Positions 9,401-17,881 of a stretch of 64,000 bases of DNA are shown here, one piece after another; within the stretch, counting starts at the first letter, position 1, and every line of letters starts with the position of its first letter. The position numbers were made by a program, and so were the translations under genes. Under the pieces are notes generated by a model. That model was not told where the DNA came from and did no database searches. It was given only the letters and a program-made list of their open reading frames with translations. This DNA comes from Caulobacter soli (GTDB lineage Bacteria; Pseudomonadota; Alphaproteobacteria; Caulobacterales; Caulobacteraceae): positions 1,302,001-1,366,000 of the forward strand of contig NZ_CP049199.1 of assembly GCF_011045195.1 (NCBI RefSeq), written 5' to 3'.

Positions 9401-10459
9401 TCAGCCCTTGGGCAGATCCGCGACCGCCAAATCCGACGAGATCTTCCAAAGGTCGACGGCGCCCTCGATGGCGTGACGATCGATCTGCGCCAATTCCTCG
9501 GCCGTGAAGGCCAGGGTGTTCAGCGCCGCCAGGGAGTCTTCCAGCTGGGCCACCGTGCGCGCGCCGATCAGCGCGGAGGTGACGCGCGGGTCGCGCAGCA
9601 CCCAGGCCAGGGCCATCTGGGCCAGGCTCTGGCCACGGGCCTTGGCGATCTCGTTCAGCGCCTGGATGCGGGCGATGTTGTCGTCGCTCAGCAGATGGCC
9701 GCCCAGCGAGCCGCCGCGCGCCGCGCGGGAATCCTGCGGCACGCCGCCCAGATACTTGTTGCTGAGCATGCCCTGGGCCAGGGGCGAGAAGGCGATACAG
9801 CCGACGCCCAGCTCTTCCAGGGTGTCGAGCAGGCTGTCCTCGATCCAGCGGTTCAGCATCGAATAGGACGGCTGGTGGATCAGCAGTGGCACGCCTTCGC
9901 TCTTGAGGATGGCGGCGGCCTGGCGGGTCAGCTCGGGCGAGTGCGACGAGATGCCGACGTACAGCGCCTTGCCCTGCCGGTGCAGGTGGGCCAGCGCGCC
10001 CATGGTCTCTTCCAGCGGCGTCGTGGGATCGACGCGATGCGAATAGAAGATGTCGACATAGTCCAGGCCCATGCGCTTGAGGCTCTGGTCGCAGCTGGCG
10101 ATCAGGTACTTCCGCGAGCCGCCGATCTTGCCGTAGGGGCCCGGCCACATGTCCCAGCCGGCCTTGGTCGAGACGATCAGCTCGTCGCGGTGGGCCTTGA
10201 AGTCGGTGGCCATGACCTTGCCGAAGTTCTCCTCGGCCGAGCCGTAGGGAGGACCGTAGTTGTTGGCCAGGTCGAAGTGGGTGACGCCCAGGTCGAAGGC
10301 GCGGCGCAGGATGGCGCGGCCGGTCTCGAACACGTCCGCGCCCCCGAAGTTCTGCCACAGGCCCAGCGAGATCGCCGGCAGGTCCAGCCCGCTGCGGCCG
10401 GTGCGGCGATAGGGCATGGCGTCATAACGGGTGTCGGCGGCGACGTAGGGCTTCTGCAC
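9401..10459 (-). CDS. Aldo/keto reductase, YghZ/MgrA-like (L-glyceraldehyde-3-phosphate reductase type)
   Basis: This 352-residue protein has the complete aldo-keto reductase tetrad: Asp63 and Tyr68 in HFDLANNYG, Lys99 in STKAGWD and His141 in FYSHRVDP. The opening YRRTGRSGLDLPAISLGLWQ and the GWDMWPGPYG insert place it with E. coli YghZ, which reduces L-glyceraldehyde-3-phosphate and methylglyoxal with NADPH. It starts with GTG and stands alone between the LuxR gene and a family-4 inverted repeat. A detoxifying or sugar-aldehyde role is likely; the natural substrate is not certain. Confidence 0.9.
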   Translation of the reverse strand: MQKPYVAADTRYDAMPYRRTGRSGLDLPAISLGLWQNFGGADVFETGRAILRRAFDLGVTHFDLANNYGPPYGSAEENFGKVMATDFKAHRDELIVSTKAGWDMWPGPYGKIGGSRKYLIASCDQSLKRMGLDYVDIFYSHRVDPTTPLEETMGALAHLHRQGKALYVGISSHSPELTRQAAAILKSEGVPLLIHQPSYSMLNRWIEDSLLDTLEELGVGCIAFSPLAQGMLSNKYLGGVPQDSRAARGGSLGGHLLSDDNIARIQALNEIAKARGQSLAQMALAWVLRDPRVTSALIGARTVAQLEDSLAALNTLAFTAEELAQIDRHAIEGAVDLWKISSDLAVADLPKG

Positions 10460-10547
10460 GGCGAGGTTCCTGGGGAGAGGAGTCGGAAGCGGGATGGATG
10501 GCGCGAAACGTCCGCCATGTCATCAGAGGTGTTTCACCTCTCAAAAG

Positions 10548-10660
10548 GTTGTCATCCCGGAAGCCTCGCAGAGGCTGTCCGGGACCCAGGGGACTGGGCC
10601 GGCGTGGTTGCGGTTCACCTGGGTCCCGGACAAGCGCTCCGCGCTTTCCGGGATGACAAC
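10548..10660. repeat. Paired inverted repeat, family 4
   Basis: Arms 10548-10590 and 10618-10660 are inverted copies sharing GTTGTCATCCCGG at the outer ends and GTCCGGGACCCAGG at the inner ends; the arm centres differ (CTCGCAGAGGCT versus AAGCGCTCCGCGCTT). The unit lies between the GH5 gene stop and the aldo-keto reductase start, both on the minus strand. Confidence 0.85.
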
Positions 10661-10671
10661 GAGTGGGGGCC

Positions 10672-11676
10672 TTACTTCGGAACCAGCGCTCCGTGGATCG
10701 GCTCGACCCAGACATCCTTCTTGATGTCGTACGCCACGAAGTCGCTGTCGAACTGCCAGTAGGCCCAGGCCCAGCCGCGCGCCTCGGCCTCGCGGGCGGC
10801 GGCGGCGGTGTAGGCTGCGCGCGAAGCCATGTCGCCCTTGTCGTAGGCCCCGAACTCGCCCAGCAGCACGGGCCGGTCATGGGCCTTGGCCCAGGCCTGG
10901 ACGCCGTCGAAGTCGGCCTTCATCCGCGCGCGCTCGGCGGGCGCGCCCCAGGTGACGCCGGTCTTGGGCGTGTCGGGATTCCACGCCGCGCCCTGGTGGG
11001 TGAATTCCATGGGCAGGTAGTAGTGGACCGTGGCGATCAGGTGCCGGTCGCCCTCCGGAAGGTTCAGCTGGCTCAGGTGGCTGATATTGTTCCAGAAGGC
11101 TGGGCCGATGATGACGTTGCGCTTGGGGTTGGTGGCGCGGACCACCGGCAGCAGCTCGGCGATCCAGGCGTTCCAGACGTCGTCGGTCAGGCCCTTGTTC
11201 GGCTCGTTCAGCAGTTCGAACACCACCTTGTCGGGGGCGTCCTTGTAGCGCGCGCCGATCTGTTTCCAGAAGGCGATCAGCCGGGGCTTGCAGGCGGCCG
11301 GATCGGCGCCGCAGTCGTTGAAGTCGTGCTCGTCCAGGATGACGGTCAGCTTCTGGGCCAGGGCGGCCTTCACCACCTGGTCCAGGGTCTTCAGCCAGGC
11401 CGGGTCCAGCTGGTTGCTCGCGTCCATGTGCGAGAAGGCCTGCAGATTGATCCGCACCGCGTCGAAGCCGCCGGCCTTGATGATCTTGAAATGGCGCGCC
11501 GTCTGGAAGCGGGCCTTGGCCGGGTCCTTCCACAGCGGGTCATAGCCGAGGACGTTGATCCCCCGGGTCATGGCCTTGACCTGGTCCCGCGCCGAAACCT
11601 CGCGGGCGGGAGTGGGGGAGACGGCCAGGCTCGACAGCAGGGCGCAGGCGATCAGGGTCTTGAAGACTGACGGCAT
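10672..11676 (-). CDS. Secreted glycoside hydrolase family 5 protein
   Basis: This 334-residue protein has a Sec signal peptide (hydrophobic run ending near residue 24) and a GH5 (beta/alpha)8 barrel. The acid/base Glu158 lies in FELLNEPN and the nucleophile Glu274 in LLGEFGAYD; the conserved Arg, DEHDFN and HYY segments are present. GH5 enzymes cut beta-glycans such as cellulose, mannan, xyloglucan or galactan. The subfamily cannot be fixed from sequence reading, but the position next to a galactonate-type catabolic operon suggests a plant cell-wall glycan containing galactose. It lies 77 bp downstream of the GntR gene on the same strand and may be co-transcribed with it. Confidence 0.88.
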   Translation of the reverse strand: MPSVFKTLIACALLSSLAVSPTPAREVSARDQVKAMTRGINVLGYDPLWKDPAKARFQTARHFKIIKAGGFDAVRINLQAFSHMDASNQLDPAWLKTLDQVVKAALAQKLTVILDEHDFNDCGADPAACKPRLIAFWKQIGARYKDAPDKVVFELLNEPNKGLTDDVWNAWIAELLPVVRATNPKRNVIIGPAFWNNISHLSQLNLPEGDRHLIATVHYYLPMEFTHQGAAWNPDTPKTGVTWGAPAERARMKADFDGVQAWAKAHDRPVLLGEFGAYDKGDMASRAAYTAAAAREAEARGWAWAYWQFDSDFVAYDIKKDVWVEPIHGALVPK

Positions 11677-11753
11677 GGCGTTTCCTCGGAAGGCTTGCGA
11701 GAGCCTTCACCGGACAACGCCGTTAGTCCAGCGCGGATGCGTGGAAGGGTTGA

Positions 11754-12488
11754 TCAGGCGTCGCGGCGGGCGGCCTCGGACTCGGTGTCCGGCGAGGCCG
11801 CGCGGATCAGTTCCAGCACGTCGACGATGATGATCTGCATGGCCTTCTGGGCGGCCACGGCGTCTCGGGCGATGATCGCGTCGGCCACGTCCTCGTGCGA
11901 CGGGATCGAGGCGGTGCGGCCCTTGATGCGGTTGGTGAAGCGGATCGAGATCCGCAGGGCGGTGTTCACCAGCTCGTGCAGGTCGCGATAGAACGGGTTC
12001 TTGGTGGCGTTGAGGATCGCCACGTGGAAGGCGATGTCGGCCGACAGCGGATCGTCCTCGCCCCCGGCGGCGGCCTTCATCCGGGCCAGGGCCTTGCGGA
12101 TGCCGGCCAGGCCCGCTTCGTCGGCGTTGCGGGCGGCCAGGGCGGCGGCGGCGGGCTCGATGCCCAGGCGCATCTCGGTGAACTCGGCCAGCAGCCGCAG
12201 GCTGAACTTGCGTTCCAGCATCCAGCGCAGGACGTCGGGATCCAGCAGGTTCCACTCGTTCTCGGGCTCAACCACCGTGCCGTGGCGGGGGCGGGCGCTG
12301 AGCAGGCCCTTGGCGGTCAGCATCTTGACCGCTTCGCGCGTCACGGTGCGGCTGGCGCCGAACTGCTTGGACAGCTCGCCTTCGGTGGGGAAACCGACCT
12401 GGACGTATTCACCGGTAACAATGGCCTGCCCCAGGGACTCGACGAGTCCATAGGTCAGACTGAGGCCCGGCTGCGTACGGATCACCAA
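11754..12488 (-). CDS. GntR-family (FadR/FCD subfamily) transcriptional regulator
   Basis: This ~244-residue regulator has an N-terminal winged HTH (about residues 10-75, with FPTEGELSKQFGASRTVTREAVKML) and a C-terminal all-helical FCD ligand domain (about 95-230) with the expected metal-binding Asp/His positions (RMKAAAGGEDD..., AFHVAIL, SHEDVADAI). Regulators of this kind commonly respond to sugar acids, and DgoR of E. coli is one. It is separated from the symporter/dgo operon by a terminator but reads the same way. The start is TTG at 12488 or GTG at 12485; neither has a strong ribosome-binding site. Likely targets are the operator pairs near 17.7 and 20.8 kb. Confidence 0.88.
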   Translation of the reverse strand: MVIRTQPGLSLTYGLVESLGQAIVTGEYVQVGFPTEGELSKQFGASRTVTREAVKMLTAKGLLSARPRHGTVVEPENEWNLLDPDVLRWMLERKFSLRLLAEFTEMRLGIEPAAAALAARNADEAGLAGIRKALARMKAAAGGEDDPLSADIAFHVAILNATKNPFYRDLHELVNTALRISIRFTNRIKGRTASIPSHEDVADAIIARDAVAAQKAMQIIIVDVLELIRAASPDTESEAARRDA

Positions 12489-12593
12489 GTTTTCGCCCCC
12501 AAAACGCTTCTCGAAGACGGTCGTCGCCGAAATAGGTCTGACCTTGTGTAACGTGCTTCGGTCATGCCCGGAACAATCATGTCAAAGCCGAAA

Positions 12594-12623
12594 CCCCGCC
12601 ACGGCGAACCGTGACGGGGCTTT
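12594..12623. terminator. Bidirectional stem-loop terminator between symporter and regulator genes
   Basis: An 11-bp stem with one mismatch (12594-12604 with 12609-12619, CCCCGCCACGG and its near-complement) closes a 4-base loop. Moderately T-rich tracts flank it on both strands. Read on the minus strand, it lies just beyond the stop of the symporter gene and should end the dgo operon. Confidence 0.65.
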
Positions 12624-12668
12624 AGATTTAAAGCCGGGGCGGCGCTCATCGAAACCCCGCCCGCGCCG

Positions 12669-14234
12669 TCACCACCAGGTGGCGTACAGCGCGATCAGGA
12701 TCACGACCACGCCGACGGCGGCGATGTTGAAGCCGTTGGTGGTCTTGTAGCTGACGCCTTCCAGCGACACGACGTTGACCGCCTTCTTCTGGGGCGCGAC
12801 CAGCGAGACGAGGATCGCCGCGGCCAGGGTCAGCAGGAACACCAGGCCCACGCGGTTCATGAACGGGATCACGAACACGCCCATCTTGTCGGCCACGAAG
12901 AAGGCGCCCGACAGGGCCGCGCCGCCGATCGCCGCCACCAGGGCCGAGGCGGTGGTGGCGCGCTTCCAGAACAGGCCCAGCATGAAGATCACCACGATGC
13001 CCGGGGTGAAGAAGCCGGTGAAGTCCTGGATGAACTGGAACGCCTGCTCGGCCTTCCCCAGCAGCGGCTTGGCCATGATGATGCCGATGATCACCGCCAC
13101 GACGGCGGTGATGCGGCCCACGGTGACCAGGTGCTGCTCGCTCGAGCCGGTCTTGACCTTGGCGTAGATGTCCAGGGTGAAGATGGTGGCGATCGAGTTG
13201 ATCTTGGCGGCCAGCGACGCGACGATCGCGGCGACGAGCGCGGCGAACACCAGGCCCAGCACGCCGGGCGGCAGCAGCTTCATCATCTCCGGATACGCTT
13301 GGTCGGGCTTGGCCAGGCCAGGCACCAGCACCAGGGCGGCGATGCCCGGCAGCACCACGATCACCGGCATCAGCAGCTTGAGATAGGCGGCCAGGGCGAT
13401 GCCCTTCTGGGCTTCGGCGATGTCCTTGGCGCCGAGGGCGCGCTGGATGATGTACTGGTTGAAGCCCCAGTAGCTGACGTTCATCACCCACAGGCCGCCG
13501 AACAGCACGCTCAGGCCCGGCAGGTCCTTGTAGTGCGGGTTGTCCTTGCTGAGGATCATGTCGAACTTGTCGGGGAACTGGGTGGTCAGCTGGTGGAAGC
13601 CGGCCAGCAGGTCGCCGTGGCCGATCTTGGTCAGCGACAGGAAGACGATGATCAGGCCGCCGGTGATCAGCAGGGCCACCTGGACGATGTCGGTCAGGGC
13701 CACCGCCTTCAGGCCGCCCCACAGCTGATAGGCCAGAGCGAACACGCCGATGATCACCAGGGCCTGCATCTGGTCGATGCCGGCCACGGTGTGGATGGCG
13801 ATCGAGCCCAGCCACAGGATCGAGGTCAGGTTCACGAAGACGTAGAGGATCAGCCAGAACACGGCCATCACGTTGCGCACGCTGGGCCCGTACCGCTGCT
13901 CCAGGAACTGCGGCATGGTGCTGATGTTGTTCTTCAGGAAGATTGGCAGGAAGAACTTGCCGACGATCAGCAGGGTCAGCGCCGCCATCCACTCGTAGGA
14001 GGCGATGGCCAGGCCGAGAGCGTAGCCCGAGCCGCTCATGCCGATGATCTGCTCGGCCGAGATGTTGGCGGCGATCAGCGACGCGCCGATCGCCCACCAG
14101 GGCAAGGCCTTGCCGGCCAGGAAGTAGTCGGTGGAGTCCTTCTTGTGGCCGCCCTTGTCGCGGGAAACCCACTGGGCCAGGCCGAAGATGGCGACGGCGT
14201 AGATCGCCAGGATGACGAAGTCGATGGTTCTCAC
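12669..14234 (-). CDS. Sodium:solute symporter family protein (SSS, SGLT-like sugar transporter)
   Basis: This 521-residue protein has about 14 hydrophobic segments and the SSS/SGLT hallmarks: an N-terminal helix (IDFVILAIYAVAIFGL), a GKALPWWAIGASLIAANISAEQ loop and a GGLKAVALTDIVQ motif. It should bring galactose or a related sugar into the cell with sodium. It starts with GTG, preceded by AGGGGGG at a good distance. It is the last gene of a probable operon (dehydratase, dgoK, dgoA, symporter), with only 48 bp to dgoA. The pairing with dgo genes favours a galactose or galactonate substrate, but this is inferred from context. Confidence 0.9.
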   Translation of the reverse strand: MRTIDFVILAIYAVAIFGLAQWVSRDKGGHKKDSTDYFLAGKALPWWAIGASLIAANISAEQIIGMSGSGYALGLAIASYEWMAALTLLIVGKFFLPIFLKNNISTMPQFLEQRYGPSVRNVMAVFWLILYVFVNLTSILWLGSIAIHTVAGIDQMQALVIIGVFALAYQLWGGLKAVALTDIVQVALLITGGLIIVFLSLTKIGHGDLLAGFHQLTTQFPDKFDMILSKDNPHYKDLPGLSVLFGGLWVMNVSYWGFNQYIIQRALGAKDIAEAQKGIALAAYLKLLMPVIVVLPGIAALVLVPGLAKPDQAYPEMMKLLPPGVLGLVFAALVAAIVASLAAKINSIATIFTLDIYAKVKTGSSEQHLVTVGRITAVVAVIIGIIMAKPLLGKAEQAFQFIQDFTGFFTPGIVVIFMLGLFWKRATTASALVAAIGGAALSGAFFVADKMGVFVIPFMNRVGLVFLLTLAAAILVSLVAPQKKAVNVVSLEGVSYKTTNGFNIAAVGVVVILIALYATWW

Positions 14235-14282
14235 TGGGGTCCCCCCTTTAGGGCCGGCTTCTTGTCGTGATGCTCGTGTTCG

Positions 14283-14942
14283 TTACTGCGCGGTCAGTTC
14301 GTTCCAGGCCGCCACCAGGGTCCTGGCGCGCTGGCCGACCTCCTGCGCGGTGTAGCCCGGGCGATAGAGTTCGCCGCCGACGCCGATGCCGGCGACGCCC
14401 GCCTCGATCCACGGCTTGAGGTTGGCCGAGCCCACGCCGCCGACGGCGTAGACCGCGATGTCCTTGGGCAGCACGTCGCGCACGGCCTTGATGTGGCCGA
14501 AGCCGTAGGTGCCGGCCGGGTAGAGCTTCAGCGCCTTGGCCCCGGCCTTGACGGCGACGAAGGCCTCGCTGGGCGTGGCGAAGCCGGGCATGACGGTCAG
14601 GCCCAGGCTCACCGCGTGGCTGATGACGGCGGCGTCGATGTTGGGGGTGACGATCAGCTTGCCGCCGACGCCGGCCACCTGGTCGACGGCTTCGGGCGAG
14701 AGGACCGTGCCCGCGCCGCACAGCACCTTGTCGCCGAACGCGGCGCACAGCTTGCCGATGGTCACCAGCGGATCGGGCGAGTTCAGCGGCACTTCAATGG
14801 CCTCGATCCCGGCCTCGACCAGGGCGGCGGCGATGTCGACGATCTCGTCGTGCTTGACGCCGCGCAGGATGGCGACGATCGGCGGGGTCTTCGCGGCGAT
14901 GGGGTTAGGCCCAGATGGCTTAAGCAACGACATGAACTCCAC
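14283..14942 (-). CDS. dgoA: 2-dehydro-3-deoxy-6-phosphogalactonate aldolase
   Basis: This ~219-residue class I aldolase has a Schiff-base lysine in ALKLYPAG (Lys139, numbered from the GTG start) and a catalytic Glu50 in IEVPLNSP. The EVPLNSP form and the early AILRGVK motif are those of KDPGal aldolases (DgoA) rather than Entner-Doudoroff KDPG aldolases. It cleaves 6-phospho-2-dehydro-3-deoxygalactonate to pyruvate and glyceraldehyde-3-phosphate. The start overlaps the 3' end of dgoK by 23 bases (GTG at 14942) or 14 bases (ATG at 14933), which implies translational coupling. I am confident in the family and fairly confident in the galacto-specificity. Confidence 0.92.
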   Translation of the reverse strand: MEFMSLLKPSGPNPIAAKTPPIVAILRGVKHDEIVDIAAALVEAGIEAIEVPLNSPDPLVTIGKLCAAFGDKVLCGAGTVLSPEAVDQVAGVGGKLIVTPNIDAAVISHAVSLGLTVMPGFATPSEAFVAVKAGAKALKLYPAGTYGFGHIKAVRDVLPKDIAVYAVGGVGSANLKPWIEAGVAGIGVGGELYRPGYTAQEVGQRARTLVAAWNELTAQ

Positions 14943-15861
14943 TGTTTGAGGCTGGCGACAACGTTGTCAATCCAGCCAGGACGGCCGCGTCGCCGTCGAC
15001 GGTCACGCTTGTGCCGCCATGGGCGGCGATGGCTTGGGCGTAGAGGGCGCTGAGGGCCGGGGCCCCGATCAGCGACACCTGGCCCAGATCCCCGAACCAG
15101 CTTGAGGTGGTTGCGGTATCACTGGCGATCAGCAGGCCCGACAGGAAACCCATGGCTTCGTCCTTGGGCAGGCCGTCCAAAAGTTGTCGACTGCGGGTCT
15201 CGAAAATCAGGTGCGGCAGGCGCGCGGGGCCCTGTTCGACGATCCGGGCGACGCCGCGGGCGAATCCCTCGGGGGATTCGGGGCCGTCGCCGGGGGCTGC
15301 CTTGGCCAGGATCGAGTGCTCACGCAGCAGGGCGTAGAGCTCGCCGACCGGGGCGGTGAGGAAGCTGGTGATCGCGCCGTCCTCGACCACCACCCACTTG
15401 GTGTGGGTGCCGGGCAGGGCCAGCAGGTGACGGCCCTTGGCCAGCTCCGGGTTCAGCGACAGGGCGCCCAGGATCTGGGTCTCCTCGCCGCGCATGACGT
15501 CCGGCCCGCCCAGGGCGTTGCGGCACGACAGGCCCGGCACGATGGCGACCGGCAGGCCGTCGGCGTCGATGTGCAGCAGGCGTTCGCGGATGTCGGCGGC
15601 GCCGGCCGGGCAGGGGGCGTAGGCCGCCTCTTGCCAGCCGTTGCGCGACCCGACCATGCCGCACAGCAGGGCCAGCGACGGCCCCGCCTCGCGCCAGTCG
15701 CCGACCAGGTCGAGGAAGGTTTCGCGTGGCGATTTCGTCAGCGCCCCGATGCCCGGTCCGTCGCGGCGGTCGAGCACCATCTTGCCCTGGCGCAGATAGA
15801 GCCGCAGGCGCGAGGTGCCCCAGTCGCCGAAGATCGTGACCGAGCTATCCATGGGGTTCAT
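14920..15861 (-). CDS. dgoK: 2-dehydro-3-deoxygalactonokinase
   Basis: This 313-residue sugar-acid kinase of the DgoK family has an N-terminal phosphate motif FGDWGTSRLRLYL, the conserved CGMVGSRNGW and the GTHTKWV segment. It phosphorylates 2-dehydro-3-deoxygalactonate before cleavage by DgoA. It overlaps dgoA at its 3' end and abuts the dehydratase stop at its 5' end, a tight operon arrangement that follows pathway order: dehydratase, kinase, aldolase. Confidence 0.93.
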   Translation of the reverse strand: MNPMDSSVTIFGDWGTSRLRLYLRQGKMVLDRRDGPGIGALTKSPRETFLDLVGDWREAGPSLALLCGMVGSRNGWQEAAYAPCPAGAADIRERLLHIDADGLPVAIVPGLSCRNALGGPDVMRGEETQILGALSLNPELAKGRHLLALPGTHTKWVVVEDGAITSFLTAPVGELYALLREHSILAKAAPGDGPESPEGFARGVARIVEQGPARLPHLIFETRSRQLLDGLPKDEAMGFLSGLLIASDTATTSSWFGDLGQVSLIGAPALSALYAQAIAAHGGTSVTVDGDAAVLAGLTTLSPASNSGVHVVA

Positions 15862-17598
15862 CTAGTGGGACTCACGGGTGACGACCGAGCCGCTGGAGCC
15901 GACCAGGAAGTCCAGGTCCGCGCCCTTGTCGGCGCCCAGCACGTGGTCGATGTACAGCTTGGCGTAGCCGCGCGTCGCCTTGGGCGCGGGCGGATTGGCC
16001 CGCCATTCGGCCAGGCGGGTCTCCAGCTCTTCGTCCGAGATCAGCAGGTTCAGCGACCGGGTGGGGCCGTCGACCTCGATCTCGTCGCCGTTACGGACCA
16101 CGGCCAGCGGGCCGCCGGCGTCGGACTCGGGCGAGACGTGCAGGATGACGGTGCCGAAGGCCGTGCCGCTCATGCGGGCGTCGCTGATGCGGACCATGTC
16201 CTTGACGCCCTTCTCCAGCAGCTTGGTCGGCAGGGGCATGTTGCCCACTTCCGGCATGCCCGGATAGCCCTTGGGGCCGCAGCCCTTGAGCACCAGGATC
16301 GAGCTGGCGTCGACGTCCAGGTCCGGATCGTCGATGCGGGCCTTGAAGTCCTCGATGGTCTCGAAGACCACGGCCTTGCCCTTGTGGCTCAGCAGTTCGG
16401 GGCTGGCGGCGCTGGGCTTCATCACCGCCCCGCCGGGAGCCAGGTTGCCGCGCAGCACCCAGATGCCGCTGTCGGGCTTCACCGGGTTCTCGACGCCGCG
16501 GATGACCTCGGCGTTGAACACCTCGGCCTTTTCGTACTGCTCGCCGATAGCCGTGCCCGAGACGGTCAGGGCCTGACGGTTCAGGAACGGGGCCATTTCC
16601 TTCATCACCGCCGGTAGGCCGCCGGCGTAGTGCAGGTCTTCCATCAGGAAGCGGCCCGAGGGCTGCAGGTCGACCAGCAGCGGCACGTCGCGCGACAGGT
16701 TGTCGAAGTCCTCGAGGCTCAGCTCGACGCCCAGGCGGCCGGCCAGGGCCAGCAGGTGGACGACGGCGTTGGTCGAGCCGCCGATCGCGGCGTGCACGCG
16801 CAGGGCGTTCTCGAACGCGGCGCGGGTGGCGACCTGCGACATGGTCAGGCCGTCATGCACCATGCGCACGATGGTGCGGCCGGTGTGGTGGGCCATCGCC
16901 GCGCGGCGGGCGTCCACGGCGGGGATCGAGGCGTTGTACGGCAGGCTCATGCCCATGGCTTCGACGATCGCGGCCATGGTCGAGGCGGTGCCCATGGTCA
17001 TGCAGGTGCCCGGCGAACGGCTCATGCCGCTCTCGGCCGACATGAATTCCGGCAGGGTCATCTCGCCGGCCCGCACGGCCTCGGAGAACTTCCACACGTC
17101 GGTGCCCGAGCCGATGTCCTTGCCGCGGAACTTGCCGTTCAGCATGGGGCCCGACGAGACGACGATGGTGGGCAGATCGACGCTGGCCGCGCCCATCATC
17201 TGGCCCGGCGTGGTCTTGTCGCAGCCGCCCAGCAGCACGACGCCGTCGATCGGATTGCCTCGGATCGACTCCTCGACGTCCATGGCCAGCAGGTTGCGGA
17301 ACAGCATGGCCGTCGGGCGCATCTGGGTCTCGCCCAGGCTGATGGCCGGGAACTCCAGCGGCAGGCCGCCGGCTTCCCAGACGCCGCGCTTCACGTGCTC
17401 GGCGATGTCGCGCAGGCCCGCGTTGCAGGGGGTGATTTCCGACCAGGTGTTGCAGATGCCGATCACCGGGCGGCCGTCGAACACGTCGTCCGGAAGGCCC
17501 TGGCTCTTCATCCAGCTGCGATGGATAAACCCGTCGCGATCCAGCTTCCCGTAGCTGTGTCCGCTGCGGAACTTACCGCCCCCGTTTCCCTGACTCAT
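15862..17598 (-). CDS. IlvD/Edd-family sugar-acid dehydratase (probable galactonate or related aldonate dehydratase)
   Basis: This ~578-residue Fe-S dehydratase carries the three cysteine motifs of the family: GICNTWSEITPCN, LLGGCDKTTPGQMM and RSPGTCMTMGTAST. The length and the GIWVLRGNLAPGGAVMKPSAAS segment fit the aldonate branch (xylonate, arabinonate, galactonate dehydratases) rather than biosynthetic IlvD. With dgoK and dgoA in the same operon, D-galactonate to 2-dehydro-3-deoxygalactonate is the likely reaction, here by an IlvD/Edd enzyme rather than the enolase-family DgoD of E. coli. I chose the ATG at 17598, which has AGGGAA upstream. The first gene of the operon, it is divergent from the TonB receptor. 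Confidence 0.88.
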   Translation of the reverse strand: MSQGNGGGKFRSGHSYGKLDRDGFIHRSWMKSQGLPDDVFDGRPVIGICNTWSEITPCNAGLRDIAEHVKRGVWEAGGLPLEFPAISLGETQMRPTAMLFRNLLAMDVEESIRGNPIDGVVLLGGCDKTTPGQMMGAASVDLPTIVVSSGPMLNGKFRGKDIGSGTDVWKFSEAVRAGEMTLPEFMSAESGMSRSPGTCMTMGTASTMAAIVEAMGMSLPYNASIPAVDARRAAMAHHTGRTIVRMVHDGLTMSQVATRAAFENALRVHAAIGGSTNAVVHLLALAGRLGVELSLEDFDNLSRDVPLLVDLQPSGRFLMEDLHYAGGLPAVMKEMAPFLNRQALTVSGTAIGEQYEKAEVFNAEVIRGVENPVKPDSGIWVLRGNLAPGGAVMKPSAASPELLSHKGKAVVFETIEDFKARIDDPDLDVDASSILVLKGCGPKGYPGMPEVGNMPLPTKLLEKGVKDMVRISDARMSGTAFGTVILHVSPESDAGGPLAVVRNGDEIEVDGPTRSLNLLISDEELETRLAEWRANPPAPKATRGYAKLYIDHVLGADKGADLDFLVGSSGSVVTRESH

Positions 17599-17737
17599 GT
17601 TCTTCCCTGACGCCACGGACAGCGGCTGCTCGCGCCCGATGTCTGGCATTTATAGTATAATAATGATGGTTGCAAACGCCATGGATTCACGGGGTTTGTG
17701 CGAGCGTGGCGCCAAAGCCGCGCCATCTGCGGCAAAA

Positions 17738-17751
17738 TGATAGCGCTATCA
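17738..17751. promoter_or_regulatory. Palindromic operator, LacI-family-like
   Basis: TGATAGCGCTATCA is a perfect 14-bp palindrome in the divergent promoter between the dehydratase operon and the TonB receptor. The central GCGC-type dyad resembles operators of LacI-family sugar regulators. A 12-of-14 match lies at 20805-20818. Confidence 0.6.
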
Positions 17752-17765
17752 ATTTCGACTTGTAA

Positions 17766-17777
17766 GTATCACTTATA
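17766..17777. promoter_or_regulatory. Candidate GntR/FCD operator (site A)
   Basis: GTATCACTTATA contains the GT-N3-AC core of FadR-subfamily GntR operators and lies within a TAAGT-ATC-ACTTA dyad. It matches 11 of 12 bases of site B at 20789-20800 upstream of the GH35 gene. The GntR/FCD protein of this locus is the obvious candidate to bind it. Confidence 0.5.
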
Positions 17778-17881
17778 TGATTATTACCAGCCCCGTTGAT
17801 CAAGCGAGGCGCCGTCCTCGCACGTTATCGCCGCCATGAGAGCGTCGGGACGGATCGCTAGTTCTGGGGAAGGAAAACGGA

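Noticed and set aside
12546-12552. GTGTAAC as a GT-N3-AC operator upstream of the GntR gene
   Set aside because: Only the short core matches, without the ACTTATA extension of sites A and B; such cores occur often by chance.
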